Made by a program: the position numbers and the translations under genes
Origin: Gordoniibacillus chartarius
GTDB taxonomy: Bacteria; Bacillota; Bacilli; Paenibacillales; NBRC-103111
Length of the DNA: 64,000 bases
Assembly (NCBI RefSeq): GCF_042432825.1
Contig: NZ_JBHLWN010000019.1
Coordinates: forward strand, 1-64,000
Reading direction: 5' to 3'
The notes under the pieces: generated by a model
The model's database searches: none
Told to the model about the DNA's origin: nothing
The model's input: the letters and a program-made list of their open reading frames with translations, nothing else
Shown here: piece after piece, positions 52,062 to 61,133 of the stretch
Position numbering within the stretch: position 1 is the first letter of the stretch
Layout: each line of letters opens with the position of its first letter

Positions 52062-53405
52062 ATGAAACGTAATTTGCTCAAAGGCTTCACGGCAGCTGTG
52101 TCCGTTGTAACGGCGGTTGCTCTTGCGGGCTGCGGCGCCGCAAGCAATACGACCACAGGCTCGACGCCGGCTCCTGCTGCGGGCACGGATACGAAAGCTG
52201 CGGACGCCGGCAAGCCGGTCAAGCTGAAAATTTACGCGCAATACGCCGATGCCGATACGAAGGGGCCCTACGACTATGCCGTAGCCGAGCTGAAGAAAGA
52301 AATGCCGAACGTAGAGCTGGAGCTCGACGTGCAGTCGCAGGACGACGGCCAGAAGCTGAAGACATACGCAGCGACAGGCAATCTCCCGGATATCTTCGGC
52401 GTAGCGCTCGACCAGATCGAGGCGTTTAAGAAGTCGGGCAATATTTTGCAGTTGGATGATTATGTGGCCAAATCGGGCTTCAAGGATAAAATGCAGCCGA
52501 GTGCGATGAACACGCTGACCGCTCCGGACGGCCACATCTACTCGTTCCCGTATGCGGGCAACGAAATGGTGCTGCTGTTCTATAACAAAGAACTGTTCAA
52601 GCAAGCGGGCGTAGACGTGCCGCAAACGTACGACCAGCTGCTGGCAGCCGTCAAGACGTTCAACGCCAAGAACATTACGCCGATGGCGTTGTTCGCCAAA
52701 GAGAAGTGGCCTTGCGTTGCGCTTTATGACATTCTGGCCACTCGTCTTGAGCCGGCAGGTATTACGAAGCTCGACAAGCTGGAGGCGAAGGCTTCCGACG
52801 AGCCGTACAAGAAGGCGGCCGAGCGGCTGAGCGAGCTGGTGAAGGCGGGGCTGCTCCAGAAGGGCGCAACGAACACGAACTACGACCAAGCGGCAGCGCT
52901 GTTCCATGAAGGCAAAGCGGCGATGTTCGTAAACGGCCAGTGGGAGATCGAAGCGGCTACCAAGGCGCTCGGCGACAAAGTCGGCTACATGTACTACCCG
53001 GCTGACAGCGCAGCGACGATCGACAAGACCAAGTATGCGTTCTCCGGCGGCGGCGGCCCTGGCGGCTATGCGGTCAACCCGAAATCCAAGAACAAGGATT
53101 TGGCGGTGAAGGTAGCCGAGTTCATCTCCTTGAAATATGCGGAGTACAAGTATACGCAGAAGGGCTCGCCAATTGTCTCGACGAAGGTGACGAAGCCGAT
53201 CGAGAAGCAGTTCGATCCGCTGATGCAACAGCTCGCTAACGATATTCCGAAGATCACTTCGATGACGTCGTTCGCTTGGGGTCTTGGCAATGCGAAGGTG
53301 AAGGCCGCCCTGGAAGACGCAACGCAGAACCTGATGACGTCGGGTTACACGCCGGAGCAATTCGTCAAGGATGTTGACGCAGCGATTGCGAATGCCAAGA
53401 AATAA
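52062..53405 (+). CDS. Carbohydrate ABC transporter substrate-binding lipoprotein
   Basis: A 447-residue extracellular solute-binding protein (family 1). Lipobox VALAGC, C24; a Thr/Ala-rich linker; mature domain with IYAQYADADTKGPYDYAVAELKKEMP and YSFPYAGNEMVLLFYNKELFKQAGVDVPQTYDQLLAAVKTF. Such proteins deliver oligosaccharides. GAGGAGGGTTATTTTAC precedes ATG 52062. An inverted repeat follows the stop and separates it from the permease genes. Confidence 0.93.
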   Translation: MKRNLLKGFTAAVSVVTAVALAGCGAASNTTTGSTPAPAAGTDTKAADAGKPVKLKIYAQYADADTKGPYDYAVAELKKEMPNVELELDVQSQDDGQKLKTYAATGNLPDIFGVALDQIEAFKKSGNILQLDDYVAKSGFKDKMQPSAMNTLTAPDGHIYSFPYAGNEMVLLFYNKELFKQAGVDVPQTYDQLLAAVKTFNAKNITPMALFAKEKWPCVALYDILATRLEPAGITKLDKLEAKASDEPYKKAAERLSELVKAGLLQKGATNTNYDQAAALFHEGKAAMFVNGQWEIEAATKALGDKVGYMYYPADSAATIDKTKYAFSGGGGPGGYAVNPKSKNKDLAVKVAEFISLKYAEYKYTQKGSPIVSTKVTKPIEKQFDPLMQQLANDIPKITSMTSFAWGLGNAKVKAALEDATQNLMTSGYTPEQFVKDVDAAIANAKK

Positions 53406-53449
53406 CGGCCGGAAACGAGAAAACCACCGTTCCTTCCCATGACTAAGCG

Positions 53450-53478
53450 GTCTCACATCGGTTCGTCCGATGTGAGAC
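53450..53478 (+). promoter_or_regulatory. Intercistronic hairpin between binding protein and permease genes
   Basis: GTCTCACATCGG and CCGATGTGAGAC form a perfect 12-bp stem with a TTCGT loop, without a proper T-run. Placement after the substrate-binding gene suits an mRNA-stabilising or partial-termination element that raises binding-protein yield over permeases. Confidence 0.6.
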
Positions 53479-53522
53479 TTGTCTTGTCGGGCAATTTATC
53501 GGACTGAGAAGGGGTGACCCGA

Positions 53523-54404
53523 GTGAAGAAATATTTGGGCAATAAGCTCGCCATCATACTGTTTACCTTACCGACCTTAATTTTGTTCAGCGTGATCGTC
53601 GCCTACCCGATCGCCCAAACGTTCTACCGGAGTATGTTCGAATGGGACGGCTTGTCGGAGGGCACGTTCATTTTCCTCGACAACTATACGAGACTGCTCC
53701 AGGACCGGGTATTTTGGCTGTCGGTCAAGAACGGCTTGATTTTTGCGGCGATTCTCGTCGTGTTCCAGATCGGGATGGGGACGGTGCTGGCCTTGCTCAT
53801 CTCCGACGCCGCCATCAAGGGACGGAAGTTTCTGCGCATCTCGTTCTTTATCCCTGTCGTTCTGTCCGTAACGGTCGTATGCCAGCTGTGGCTGTCGATT
53901 TATAACGGTCAATACGGCCTTCTGAACAAGCTGTTTGAAATCACCGGCCTCTCTTATCGTCAAGACTGGCTGAGCAGCGAGAAGTCGGCGATCTTCGCCG
54001 TTGCGTTCGTTAACGCCTGGCAGTTCATGGGCTATCACTTCGCCTTGCTGCTCGCCGGCGTGAAGTCGATTCCGGAGCAGTATATGGAAGCGGCTCGAAT
54101 CGACGGCGCCTCCAAGGCACGCGCGCATTGGGCGATTACGGTGCCGCTGCTGGGAGAGACGTATAAATTTTGCCTTGTTTTCGCGATTACCGGGGGTCTC
54201 AACGCATTCGCCCAAATGATGATCATGACAGGCGGCGGACCGGGTACGGCGACGTATACGCTTACGTACTTGATGTACCGCTCGGCGTTTCGCGTCGGCG
54301 AGTTCGGCTACGGTACGGCGGCGGCGGCGATGCTCGTCATTGAATGCTTGCTGGTGACGATCGTCATTAACCGCTTCGTCGCCCGCGAGAAAATTACTTA
54401 TTGA
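53523..54404 (+). CDS. Sugar ABC transporter permease 1
   Basis: A 293-residue MalF-type permease with about six helices: LPTLILFSVIVAYPIAQTFYRSMFEWDG at the start and the EAA coupling loop YMEAARIDGASKARAHWAITVPLL near residue 200. GAAGGGG is 8 nt before GTG 53523; GTG 53514 would overlap it. The partner permease follows after 18 nt. Confidence 0.93.
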   Translation: MKKYLGNKLAIILFTLPTLILFSVIVAYPIAQTFYRSMFEWDGLSEGTFIFLDNYTRLLQDRVFWLSVKNGLIFAAILVVFQIGMGTVLALLISDAAIKGRKFLRISFFIPVVLSVTVVCQLWLSIYNGQYGLLNKLFEITGLSYRQDWLSSEKSAIFAVAFVNAWQFMGYHFALLLAGVKSIPEQYMEAARIDGASKARAHWAITVPLLGETYKFCLVFAITGGLNAFAQMMIMTGGGPGTATYTLTYLMYRSAFRVGEFGYGTAAAAMLVIECLLVTIVINRFVAREKITY

Positions 54405-54422
54405 CAGGAGGCGATGACCGTG

Positions 54423-55265
54423 ATGAGTCGCAAGACCTTGGACAACAAACCGAACGTTTGGCTGCGCGGATTTCTTTGGGTGTACGCCTTCTTGTCGCTG
54501 TACCCGCTGTTCTGGATGCTGTCCTATTCGCTCAAAAATAACAACGAAATTTTCGTGACCAATACGTTCGGTCTCCCGATGAACTTCAGGATCGAGAACT
54601 ATGTAACGGCATGGTCGAAATTTAATGTGCCGCAATATTTTGGAAACTCGCTGCTGATCTCGATTGCGACTGTGGCCGGCACGATCGTGCTGTCGGTCAT
54701 GTTCTCCTATGCGATCGCCCGGATGCAGTGGCGTTTGCGCGATACCGCCCGCATCTACTTGACCATAGGCATGTTCATTCCGATTCAGGTCATTATGATT
54801 CCGCTCGCCGTACTCGTACGCGATCTGCATCTTGCGAATACGTATTTTGCTCTGATCGTGCCTTATATTGCCTTCAACCTTTCGTTCTCGACGATGGTGT
54901 TCTACGGCTTTCTGCGGACGATTCCGATCGAGCTCGAGGAATCGGCTTGCATCGACGGGGCGAGCGTGTACCGTACGTTCTTCAGTATTATGCTGCCGAT
55001 CATACAGCCGGCTATGGCGACGATGGTCATCTTCGTCTTCCTCAGCGCGTGGAACGAGTTCCCGATGGCGCTCATTCTCATCTCGGAGGAATCGCTCAAG
55101 ACGCTGCCGCTCGGATTGCTGTTCTTCCAAGGGGAGTTTACGACGGACTGGGGCGCAATGGGCGCGGCGATGGTCATTGCGTCACTGCCGACGGTGCTGG
55201 TCTACGTCTTGTTCAGCGAACAAGTGGAGCGAGCGTTAACGGTAGGCTCGGCGGTAAAGAGCTGA
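54423..55265 (+). CDS. Sugar ABC transporter permease 2
   Basis: A 280-residue MalG-type permease with about six helices and an EAA loop reading ELEESACIDGASVYRTFFSIMLPII near residue 170. AGGAGG (54407-54412) gives ATG 54423 a 10-nt gap; GTG 54420 and ATG 54414 are alternatives. No ATPase gene follows, so as in many such loci a shared MsmX-type ATPase elsewhere must power it. Confidence 0.93.
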   Translation: MSRKTLDNKPNVWLRGFLWVYAFLSLYPLFWMLSYSLKNNNEIFVTNTFGLPMNFRIENYVTAWSKFNVPQYFGNSLLISIATVAGTIVLSVMFSYAIARMQWRLRDTARIYLTIGMFIPIQVIMIPLAVLVRDLHLANTYFALIVPYIAFNLSFSTMVFYGFLRTIPIELEESACIDGASVYRTFFSIMLPIIQPAMATMVIFVFLSAWNEFPMALILISEESLKTLPLGLLFFQGEFTTDWGAMGAAMVIASLPTVLVYVLFSEQVERALTVGSAVKS

Positions 55266-55287
55266 CAGTCTGTGGTGATTGAACATA

Positions 55288-55334
55288 GCTTCGCTGCCCG
55301 CGTTCCTTCCGGAGCGCCCGCGGCGAGGCTTTTT
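55288..55334 (+). terminator. Terminator of the sugar ABC operon
   Basis: GCTTCGCTGCCCGCG pairs imperfectly with CCGCGGCGAGGC and is followed by five T. Confidence 0.65.
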
Positions 55335-55456
55335 GTTTTATGGGCTTCAGCGGCGGGAATTGATGGAATTGCGGGGTTTGGCCGGATCTGCGGCAGGAAA
55401 ATCCGTATTCGGCGTGTAATAGTAACTGTAGTTTATTTATGGGGAGATTATTCGCG

Positions 55457-56344
55457 ATGACGGATCGAATATTGATTGTGGACGGGATGGCGCTGCTGTT
55501 CCGCGGATATTTTGCTTCCGCTTACGGCGGATATATTCGCCGCACGAGCGACGGGACGCCGACGAATGCGGTTTACGGCTTTACCCGGTACTTGCTCGAT
55601 GCGATACGCCGGTTCAAGCCTAGCCATGTCGTGTGCTGCTGGGATACGTCCGGGAAAACGTTCCGCTCCGACCGCTACGAAGCTTACAAGGGCAACCGTC
55701 CGGAGGCGCCGGACGACCTGATCCCGCAATTCGGGCTGGTGCGGAACGTGACGGACGGCCTGGGCATCCCGAACATCGAGCTGCGCGGCTATGAGGCCGA
55801 TGACTGTATCGGAACGCTGGCGAAGCGCTTCGCCGCGGAAGACAAACATGTGTTCGTCGTCAGCGGCGACGGCGATCTGCTGCAGCTTGTAGCAGACCGG
55901 ATTCACGTCGTGCTGATGAAGAAAGGATTTTCCCAGTACGCGGTGTACGATCCTGCTGCGCTGCTGGAAGAACGCCAGCTTCGTCCGGAGCAAATCATCG
56001 ATCTGAAGGGGCTCACCGGCGATACGTCGGATAACTATCCGGGCGTGAAGGGAATCGGGGAGAAGACCGCCGTCAAGCTGCTGCAGGAGCACGGCTCTAT
56101 CGACGGTATCTTAAGCAATTTGGAGTTGCTGACGGCGTCGGTGCGGAAGAAGATTGAGCAGGATCTCGATATGCTGCATCTATGCCGCGATTTGGCGACG
56201 ATCCGCTGCGACGTGCCGATCGAATGCGATGTGGAGGCCTGCCGCTGGCGGCCGGATGAGGAGCTGGTGCGCAGCAAGTTTATGGAGCTGGAATTCGAGA
56301 GCTTGATGAAGGAAGCGAACAGCTTGCTGGCCAAGATCGGGTAG
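55457..56344 (+). CDS. 5'-3' exonuclease (Pol I N-domain-like)
   Basis: A 295-residue FEN-type nuclease homologous to the N-terminal domain of DNA polymerase I and to B. subtilis YpcP: ILIVDGMALLFRGYF, CCWDTSGKTFRSDRYEAYKGNRPEAPDDL, YEADDCIGTLAKRF (metal-binding acidic residues), VVSGDGDLLQLV, and the helix-hairpin-helix GVKGIGEKTAVKLL. It removes RNA primers and flaps. GGGGAGA is 9 nt before ATG 55457. Confidence 0.92.
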   Translation: MTDRILIVDGMALLFRGYFASAYGGYIRRTSDGTPTNAVYGFTRYLLDAIRRFKPSHVVCCWDTSGKTFRSDRYEAYKGNRPEAPDDLIPQFGLVRNVTDGLGIPNIELRGYEADDCIGTLAKRFAAEDKHVFVVSGDGDLLQLVADRIHVVLMKKGFSQYAVYDPAALLEERQLRPEQIIDLKGLTGDTSDNYPGVKGIGEKTAVKLLQEHGSIDGILSNLELLTASVRKKIEQDLDMLHLCRDLATIRCDVPIECDVEACRWRPDEELVRSKFMELEFESLMKEANSLLAKIG

Positions 56345-56354
56345 AAGAAAGGAA

Positions 56355-56387
56355 GGCGTTCCGGTGAAGTCCGGAGCGCCTTTTTTT
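56355..56387 (+). terminator. Terminator of exonuclease gene
   Basis: GGCGTTCCGG-TGAAGT-CCGGAGCGCC (one mismatch) followed by seven T. Confidence 0.9.
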
Positions 56388-56750
56388 GGTGGTTGGGGAA
56401 TTATGCGAGTCACATTTCAGCGGATTAGTTGTGAAATATCGTACTCGCTTCGGTGAGGTAGCGGTTCCGAACGATCTCTTGGACTTATGTATACAGTACC
56501 GTTCGTCTGGCGTCATGTGAGACGCTCCGCACTGCTCTGTTCAGAGCAGTACAGGAATCTGTGCGGTTTAAGCCCTTGTCGGGCTGTTGCACTATTTTGC
56601 ACAACCAGATTAACGCCGTAAATATACTCGTCCAAGGACGCTGCAAGCCGTTTTCTTGCTACATCAGCGAGTATAAAACTTCGTTTTATGCTCCAGCTGA
56701 ATCCGACACGGTAAACGCACCGTCATTGAGGACGGCGCATTTATCCTTGG
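56388..56750. other. Gene-free interval with a nested hairpin
   Basis: No supported gene. ACTGCTCTGTTCAGAGCAGT (56531-56550) is a perfect 20-bp palindrome, enclosed by CCGCAC/GTGCGG. It may serve as 3' end for the minus-strand isomerase gene, though its distance of about 200 nt is large and no T-run follows. Confidence 0.4.
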
Positions 56751-57611
56751 CTATTCCAGTCCTGCCGCTTGGAAGACACGGTGGAACGCCTGCTTCGAAC
56801 GGGCTGCCAGCTCCTCCGGCGTTCCGGCGGGCGGCGTCTGCGTCAAAATCTCCTGGGCGACAACGCCTTCATAGCCGATCTGGTTCAGTCCCCGCAGGAA
56901 GCCGGCCAAATCGATGACGCCATCTCCCGGATACAGCCGTCCGTTGTCAAGCGCTTCGGCGACCGGAACGTCCGGTGCGTCGTTGATATGGACATGAACG
57001 ATTTGGTCGGAGCGCAGCCGAACGATGTCTTGGACGCCGAGCTCGTTCGTGTACCAATGATACGCATCGAACAGCAAGCCGACATTCGGCTCGCCGATCG
57101 CGTCGATCCAGTCCAGCGTTTCCTGCAGCGTCCTAAGGAACGGATTTGCCCATTTCGTCCGCAGGTGATGCGGGCCGACGAACTCGAGCCCGAGACGTAT
57201 GCCGTAGGCGCCGAGCACCTGCGCACAGGTGCGCAGCCTGCGTGTCGCTATGATGGCGAAATGGGCGGCAGGCCAATCGGTTGACGGTAACATATAAGTG
57301 CAGCACGCCGTGCAGCCGAGCGCGGATGCCGCTTGCGCCTCGGCCGCTAGTCCCGCGAGGCCTGCGCGAAACGTATCCTCATCGCGGCGCCATTCCACGG
57401 ACAGGCCGATCGAGCCGATCCGCACGCGTCCTTGACCGGCGTCCTCGAGCCAAGCTTTCGCGCCGGTCACGCTTTGCTGCTGAGCGATGAGGTCAATAAG
57501 CTCCTGGCCTCCGGCATCGACGGCGTCGAAGCCGTGCTGCGCCGCGAGACGCACGAAGCTGTCCAGTCCGCCGACATCGCCGATGCCGGCTCGCGTAAGC
57601 CCTTTCAACAT
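56751..57611 (-). CDS. Sugar phosphate isomerase/epimerase (TIM barrel)
   Basis: A 286-residue AP_endonuc_2/IolE-like TIM barrel: LEFVGPHHLRTKW, NVGLLFDAYHWYTNELGVQD (metal ligand Asp/His), HVHINDAPDVP and LYPGDGVIDLAGFLRGLNQIGYEG. Substrate unknown; relatives include myo-inosose dehydratase and xylose-isomerase-like proteins. GGGAGGA is 10 nt before ATG 57611; TTG 57620 sits too close to it. It is followed by no clear terminator. Confidence 0.88.
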   Translation of the reverse strand: MLKGLTRAGIGDVGGLDSFVRLAAQHGFDAVDAGGQELIDLIAQQQSVTGAKAWLEDAGQGRVRIGSIGLSVEWRRDEDTFRAGLAGLAAEAQAASALGCTACCTYMLPSTDWPAAHFAIIATRRLRTCAQVLGAYGIRLGLEFVGPHHLRTKWANPFLRTLQETLDWIDAIGEPNVGLLFDAYHWYTNELGVQDIVRLRSDQIVHVHINDAPDVPVAEALDNGRLYPGDGVIDLAGFLRGLNQIGYEGVVAQEILTQTPPAGTPEELAARSKQAFHRVFQAAGLE

Positions 57612-57658
57612 ACCAATCAATCCTCCCTGTGCAAGTGCTTTATAGTCCCAATTGTATA

Positions 57659-57690
57659 CGAAAAAAGCGGCGCAGCTGCACCGCTTTTTC
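57659..57690. terminator. Bidirectional terminator
   Basis: AAAAAAGCGG and CCGCTTTTTC flank GCAGCTGC, giving a near-continuous stem with A and T tails. It lies after the minus-strand gene ending at 57729. Confidence 0.75.
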
Positions 57691-57728
57691 GGACGTTTGT
57701 CTCAATATTTCGTTGGTAACGGCGGCGG

Positions 57729-58046
57729 TTATCGATTTGTTCCGGCCGTTTCGTCGTGCGTCTCGTGATCTCCCGGATAATTGCGCTGCATCCCCTCGTG
57801 GAGCTCCCGGTTCTCGTAGCTTTGCCGGTTGGGCGGACGCTGGTCGCGGCGCCATTCCGTGCTTTTGCCCAGCGACTCCGTCTCCAGGGAGGTGCCGTAC
57901 GGGCCTTCCGGAAACTCCTCAGGAATGAGGTCGTTGCGCTGCGATTCGACGGTCGCCAGATCCGTGCCTTCATCGCGGAATTCGCGCTTGAAGCCGTTCT
58001 GATGGCGGCGAGCTTCAGCGATTTCATCTTGCGGAATATCCTGCAT
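57729..58046 (-). CDS. Small hydrophilic protein, unknown
   Basis: A 105-residue, highly charged protein without membrane segments, rich in Glu, Arg, Asn and His and probably disordered. GGAGAGG stands 6 nt before ATG 58046. A start at 58064 would remove that site. I recognise no family. Its low complexity tail (ENRELHEGMQRNYPGDHETH) and position between a terminator and the DUF3055 gene support a small independent gene. Confidence 0.6.
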   Translation of the reverse strand: MQDIPQDEIAEARRHQNGFKREFRDEGTDLATVESQRNDLIPEEFPEGPYGTSLETESLGKSTEWRRDQRPPNRQSYENRELHEGMQRNYPGDHETHDETAGTNR

Positions 58047-58100
58047 AGGAAACCTCTCCTTCATTCAGGGGTATTCCTATGTAGGATGTCCGCAATTGGA

Positions 58101-58394
58101 TTAAATATCCGTGAAATTAATGGCGCCTACGATTTGTTCCAGGAAGGCGCGCAGCTCGGCGGCTTCTTCCTCCGTCAGCTTGAAGGCGTGCTCCAGGTAG
58201 CCTTCCTCCTCGAGATCGTCCGGACCGATAATGCCGCTGCGGCTGCTTTGAAGATCGATGATCACCTTCTTGCCGTAGTAGCGGTTCGTCGTCATAATCG
58301 CGAGGTCGAAGCGACGCATGGATTCGCCGATAAAGCAAACGAAGCGCGTCGACGTCTGTTCGGTATGGTCATATAAAAAATCGTAATCGGACAT
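58101..58394 (-). CDS. DUF3055 (SAV0927-family) protein
   Basis: A 97-residue protein matching DUF3055: SDYDFLYDHTEQTSTRFVCFIGE at the start, RRFDLAIMTTNRYYGKKVIIDLQSSRSGIIGPDDLEEEGYLEHAF in the middle. It is found in Bacilli and its function is unknown. GGAGG is 9 nt before ATG 58394; the in-frame start at 58415 lacks a site. It is read toward the small hydrophilic gene. Confidence 0.85.
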   Translation of the reverse strand: MSDYDFLYDHTEQTSTRFVCFIGESMRRFDLAIMTTNRYYGKKVIIDLQSSRSGIIGPDDLEEEGYLEHAFKLTEEEAAELRAFLEQIVGAINFTDI

Positions 58395-58456
58395 GGAAAT
58401 CCCTCCTATGACCATGATTATATCGCAAAACGGCAGGGAACAAAATCAAAACCCCC

Positions 58457-58485
58457 TTGCATGGGCTCGTTCCGCATGGTATGAT
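58457..58485 (+). promoter_or_regulatory. Sigma-A promoter for HRDC leader
   Basis: TTGCAT (58457-58462) and TATGAT (58480-58485) with a 17-nt spacer, directed at the hairpin leader and the HRDC gene. Confidence 0.75.
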
Positions 58486-58512
58486 TTGGATAATTCAATA
58501 AATGCGGAAGGA

Positions 58513-58572
58513 AGCACCTTCTCTTGACTGGACGTACGAATGTCGTACATCCGTGAGAGAAGGTGCTTTTTT
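58513..58572 (+). ncRNA. Leader hairpin with T-run: attenuator or small RNA
   Basis: A long, nearly continuous 55-nt hairpin, AGCACCTTCTCT...AGAGAAGGTGCT with inner GTACGA-ATG-TCGTAC, is followed by six T. With the promoter at 58457-58485 it would give an RNA of about 80 nt, ending 46 nt before the HRDC gene. It is terminator-like and could be a regulated attenuator of that gene or release a small RNA. Confidence 0.65.
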
Positions 58573-58617
58573 GCTTTGTTGAACGAAAATTCGAGAGCGA
58601 ATTAAGGAGGAGTAACG

Positions 58618-59616
58618 ATGAATTTGGTGTTCATGAGCAGCTTGGAGAAGGACGGTGCGGAGGGGCATGCCGTAAGCGCCCAGGTGACGATCGGCGAACG
58701 GCATGGCGTATGGAACGTGATTTGGAACGAGGCCCGGGCGGACGGCCCGACGACGCAGGAAGTGTGGTACGAAGGCATTTCATGGGACGAGATGCTGACG
58801 ACGTTCCGCATGCAGCTGCAGGACAAGTGGCTGCAAGGGTTTTCGCCGCTCGTTGAAGCGACGATTGAAGGACGAATGGAGCTGTCCGGCAAAGGGCGGT
58901 TCAATGCGATGCTGCAATGCTACAGCGACAAATTTACGAATGAAGCGGCTTATGAGAAGCTTCGGGAATGGCGGCGGGAGCAGGCTCAGAAAGAAAGCAA
59001 AGCGGCATACTTGGTGGCAACCAATCGCGTGCTGCGCTTAATCTCGGCATTCCTGCCGCAAACGCCTGAAGAGCTGGCGTTAATTCCGTGGCTTGGCGAG
59101 CAGAAGGCTAAGCTGTACGGTCCGCAGCTGCTTGCCGTCACATCGGCATTCGAACGCACGACGGCATTTCCGCTCGACTGGGTGGAGGAGGCGCTGGGCG
59201 AGGCGGCGTTCGAAGCCTGGCTGCGCGAGCAGAAGGTGCTGAAGCTGCGCACGGAGCAGACGCTTCAGCAGCAGAAGCGGCAGCTGCTGGAAGGCATGGC
59301 GCGCGGGCAGCGGGTGGAGACGCTGGCCGCCGAGCTGTCGCTGTCGCGCCGTGAAATCGTACAGCGGATCGAGACGCTGGATCAAGAAGGCTACGACATC
59401 GAGATGCTGCTCAAGACGGAGCTCGAGCTTGTGCCCGAAGCCGAGCGCAGCAAGGCACGGCGCGCCTTTGAGCTGGAAGGCGTCAGGTATTTAAAGCCTG
59501 TACTGCACCGCATGTATACGGAGGATGAGTTAAAGGCGCTGGATTTGGATCGGGCTTACGAGTGGCTGCGCTTGATGCGGCTGCAATATCGGAAAGAGAA
59601 GCTGGCCGCCGCTTGA
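58618..59616 (+). CDS. HRDC-domain protein with helicase-type helix-turn-helix
   Basis: A 332-residue protein. An HRDC fold lies at about residues 118-176 (AAYLVATNRVLRLISAFLPQTPEELALIPWLGEQKAKLYGPQLL) and a helicase-type HTH at ~205-260 (GQRVETLAAELSLSRREIVQRIETLDQEG). No helicase motor is present, so it resembles the RecQ C-terminal half alone, seen as stand-alone genes in Paenibacillus. It may bind DNA or assist a nuclease/helicase; that is inference. GGAGGAG is 7 nt before ATG 58618. Confidence 0.85.
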   Translation: MNLVFMSSLEKDGAEGHAVSAQVTIGERHGVWNVIWNEARADGPTTQEVWYEGISWDEMLTTFRMQLQDKWLQGFSPLVEATIEGRMELSGKGRFNAMLQCYSDKFTNEAAYEKLREWRREQAQKESKAAYLVATNRVLRLISAFLPQTPEELALIPWLGEQKAKLYGPQLLAVTSAFERTTAFPLDWVEEALGEAAFEAWLREQKVLKLRTEQTLQQQKRQLLEGMARGQRVETLAAELSLSRREIVQRIETLDQEGYDIEMLLKTELELVPEAERSKARRAFELEGVRYLKPVLHRMYTEDELKALDLDRAYEWLRLMRLQYRKEKLAAA

Positions 59617-59743
59617 GCTAGAGCACCTTTAAGCGATGGGACGGGAGCGAGAGGCAAGATATTATGTAGAGATAGGAAAAAGGATGATCATAAACGTTTT
59701 ACGGTCTTGGACCGAGGACTTCGCGAGGCTAGAGGGCGTTAAG

Positions 59744-59787
59744 CAAATAGGCAGCCCATCCTCCGGCGAGGATAGACTGCCTATTTG
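59744..59787. terminator. Bidirectional terminator between HRDC and corA
   Basis: CAAATAGGCAG and CTGCCTATTTG with an inner ATCCTC/GAGGAT stem. It serves corA on the minus strand and possibly the HRDC gene. Confidence 0.65.
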
Positions 59788-59797
59788 ACCGGTTCCG

Positions 59798-60733
59798 TCA
59801 AAGCCAATTTTTCTTCTTAAACAGCAGGAACATGGCGATCCCCAGAACGATCATCGCGCCGACGATCAGCTCGCCGCTGTATTGCACATGCATAAACGGA
59901 ACGTTATCAACATTCATTCCATAGATACCGGTAATAAACGTCAGCGGTACGAAAATCGCCGTCAGCGCCGTAAAGACTCTCATGATTTCGTTCGCGCGGT
60001 TCGCGACGGACGACTGGTACGCTTCCCGCAAGTTCCCCATCAAATCGCGCAGCGTATCGAACGTATCGACGATTTTCACCGCGTTCTCGTAAACGTCGCC
60101 GAAGTATTTTTGCCACTGGGATGAAATCAGCTTCAAGTCCTTCTTGTTCAACGTTCCGATCACGTCGCGCTGCGGCACGAGCACCTTCTTCAGCCACAAG
60201 ATTTCGCTTCGCAGACCGATAATCTCGTTCAGGTGCGATTGCTTCGTATGCATGAGAATATCTTCCTCGAGCTTCTCGATCTTCGCTTCGATCCGGTCGC
60301 CGACGGCCGTGTAATTATCTACGATCAAGTCGACGAGCTGATATAGAAAGTGGTCGGCTGCGTTCACTTCTTCTTCCCACAGGAACGGCTTGATCATCCG
60401 CAGCTCGTGAATTTTTTGCCTGGTAACCGTTATAATGTAGTGCTTGCCTAAGAACAGGTTTAACGCGCGGAGAAAAATTTCTTCATCATCGAACCGGATG
60501 CTATTGATAACAATGAAATAGTGCGTATCATAAAATTCGATTTTCGGCCGTTGCTCTTCTTCGCTTAAGCAGTCTTCCACGGCAAGATCATGCAGTCCGA
60601 ACAGAGGCTGAAGCACTTCCAGATCCTCCACGGTAGCGTCGATCCAATAAAAGCCGTTATCAGGCGGCGTAAGGGTGAGCGTAGGCTCTTCGATCAATGT
60701 GAATACGCCGTTTTGCACCAAGCGAATTTTCAT
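59798..60733 (-). CDS. corA: CorA-family magnesium transporter
   Basis: A 311-residue CorA: a cytoplasmic N-domain and long stalk helix, then two C-terminal helices (~residues 255-275 and 287-306) with the selectivity motif YGMNVDNVPF between them. It is a pentameric Mg2+/Co2+ channel. GGGG lies 8 nt before ATG 60733; GTG 60742 is an alternative. Starting from the 400-nt divergent region with the S-box. I see no M-box riboswitch upstream. Confidence 0.95.
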   Translation of the reverse strand: MKIRLVQNGVFTLIEEPTLTLTPPDNGFYWIDATVEDLEVLQPLFGLHDLAVEDCLSEEEQRPKIEFYDTHYFIVINSIRFDDEEIFLRALNLFLGKHYIITVTRQKIHELRMIKPFLWEEEVNAADHFLYQLVDLIVDNYTAVGDRIEAKIEKLEEDILMHTKQSHLNEIIGLRSEILWLKKVLVPQRDVIGTLNKKDLKLISSQWQKYFGDVYENAVKIVDTFDTLRDLMGNLREAYQSSVANRANEIMRVFTALTAIFVPLTFITGIYGMNVDNVPFMHVQYSGELIVGAMIVLGIAMFLLFKKKNWL

Positions 60734-60742
60734 CGGATCCAC

Positions 60743-61133
60743 CCCTTATCTGGAAGCGGGCCTGGGCATACCGGGCTAGAGGCAACGATAGACGAACCCG
60801 GGCCAGCTTCGTGTGATGTATTGAGTTGTCAAGGTTACGCCGCGACTCGTCGGGTCACCGTCCATCGTTATCCCCCCTTATTGCCGAATGGGCTGAACAT
60901 TATTCACATCGAGGAAAATTCGTGTCGAGCACTCTGTAAGTATACTCGTTCGATATCGGTTCTTCAAGCGTGGAGCAAGGCCTTTTCGATGTTTTTTTTG
61001 TATAGTATGGTATGCGGATAAGGGAGAATGGTTCGTGCTTAAGAGGGCTGCCGAGGAAGGAAAATCCTCTTGACCGGCGGGGCTTTTTCCATTACTCTAG
61101 ATGTAGAGTTGCTACATAACTGAATACCTGTAA
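60743..61133. other. Divergent intergenic region, corA and met leader
   Basis: No gene is supported. A hairpin-like stretch around 61043-61090 (GGGCTGCCG...CCGGCGGGG then TTTTT) precedes the S-box, and TTGACC (61070-61075) with TACTCT (61093-61098), spaced 17 nt, could be the met promoter. The remainder, including the start of corA transcription, holds no clear element. Confidence 0.45.

Noticed and set aside
60743..60900. M-box (Mg2+) riboswitch before corA
   Set aside because: No M-box core sequence could be matched in the minus-strand leader.
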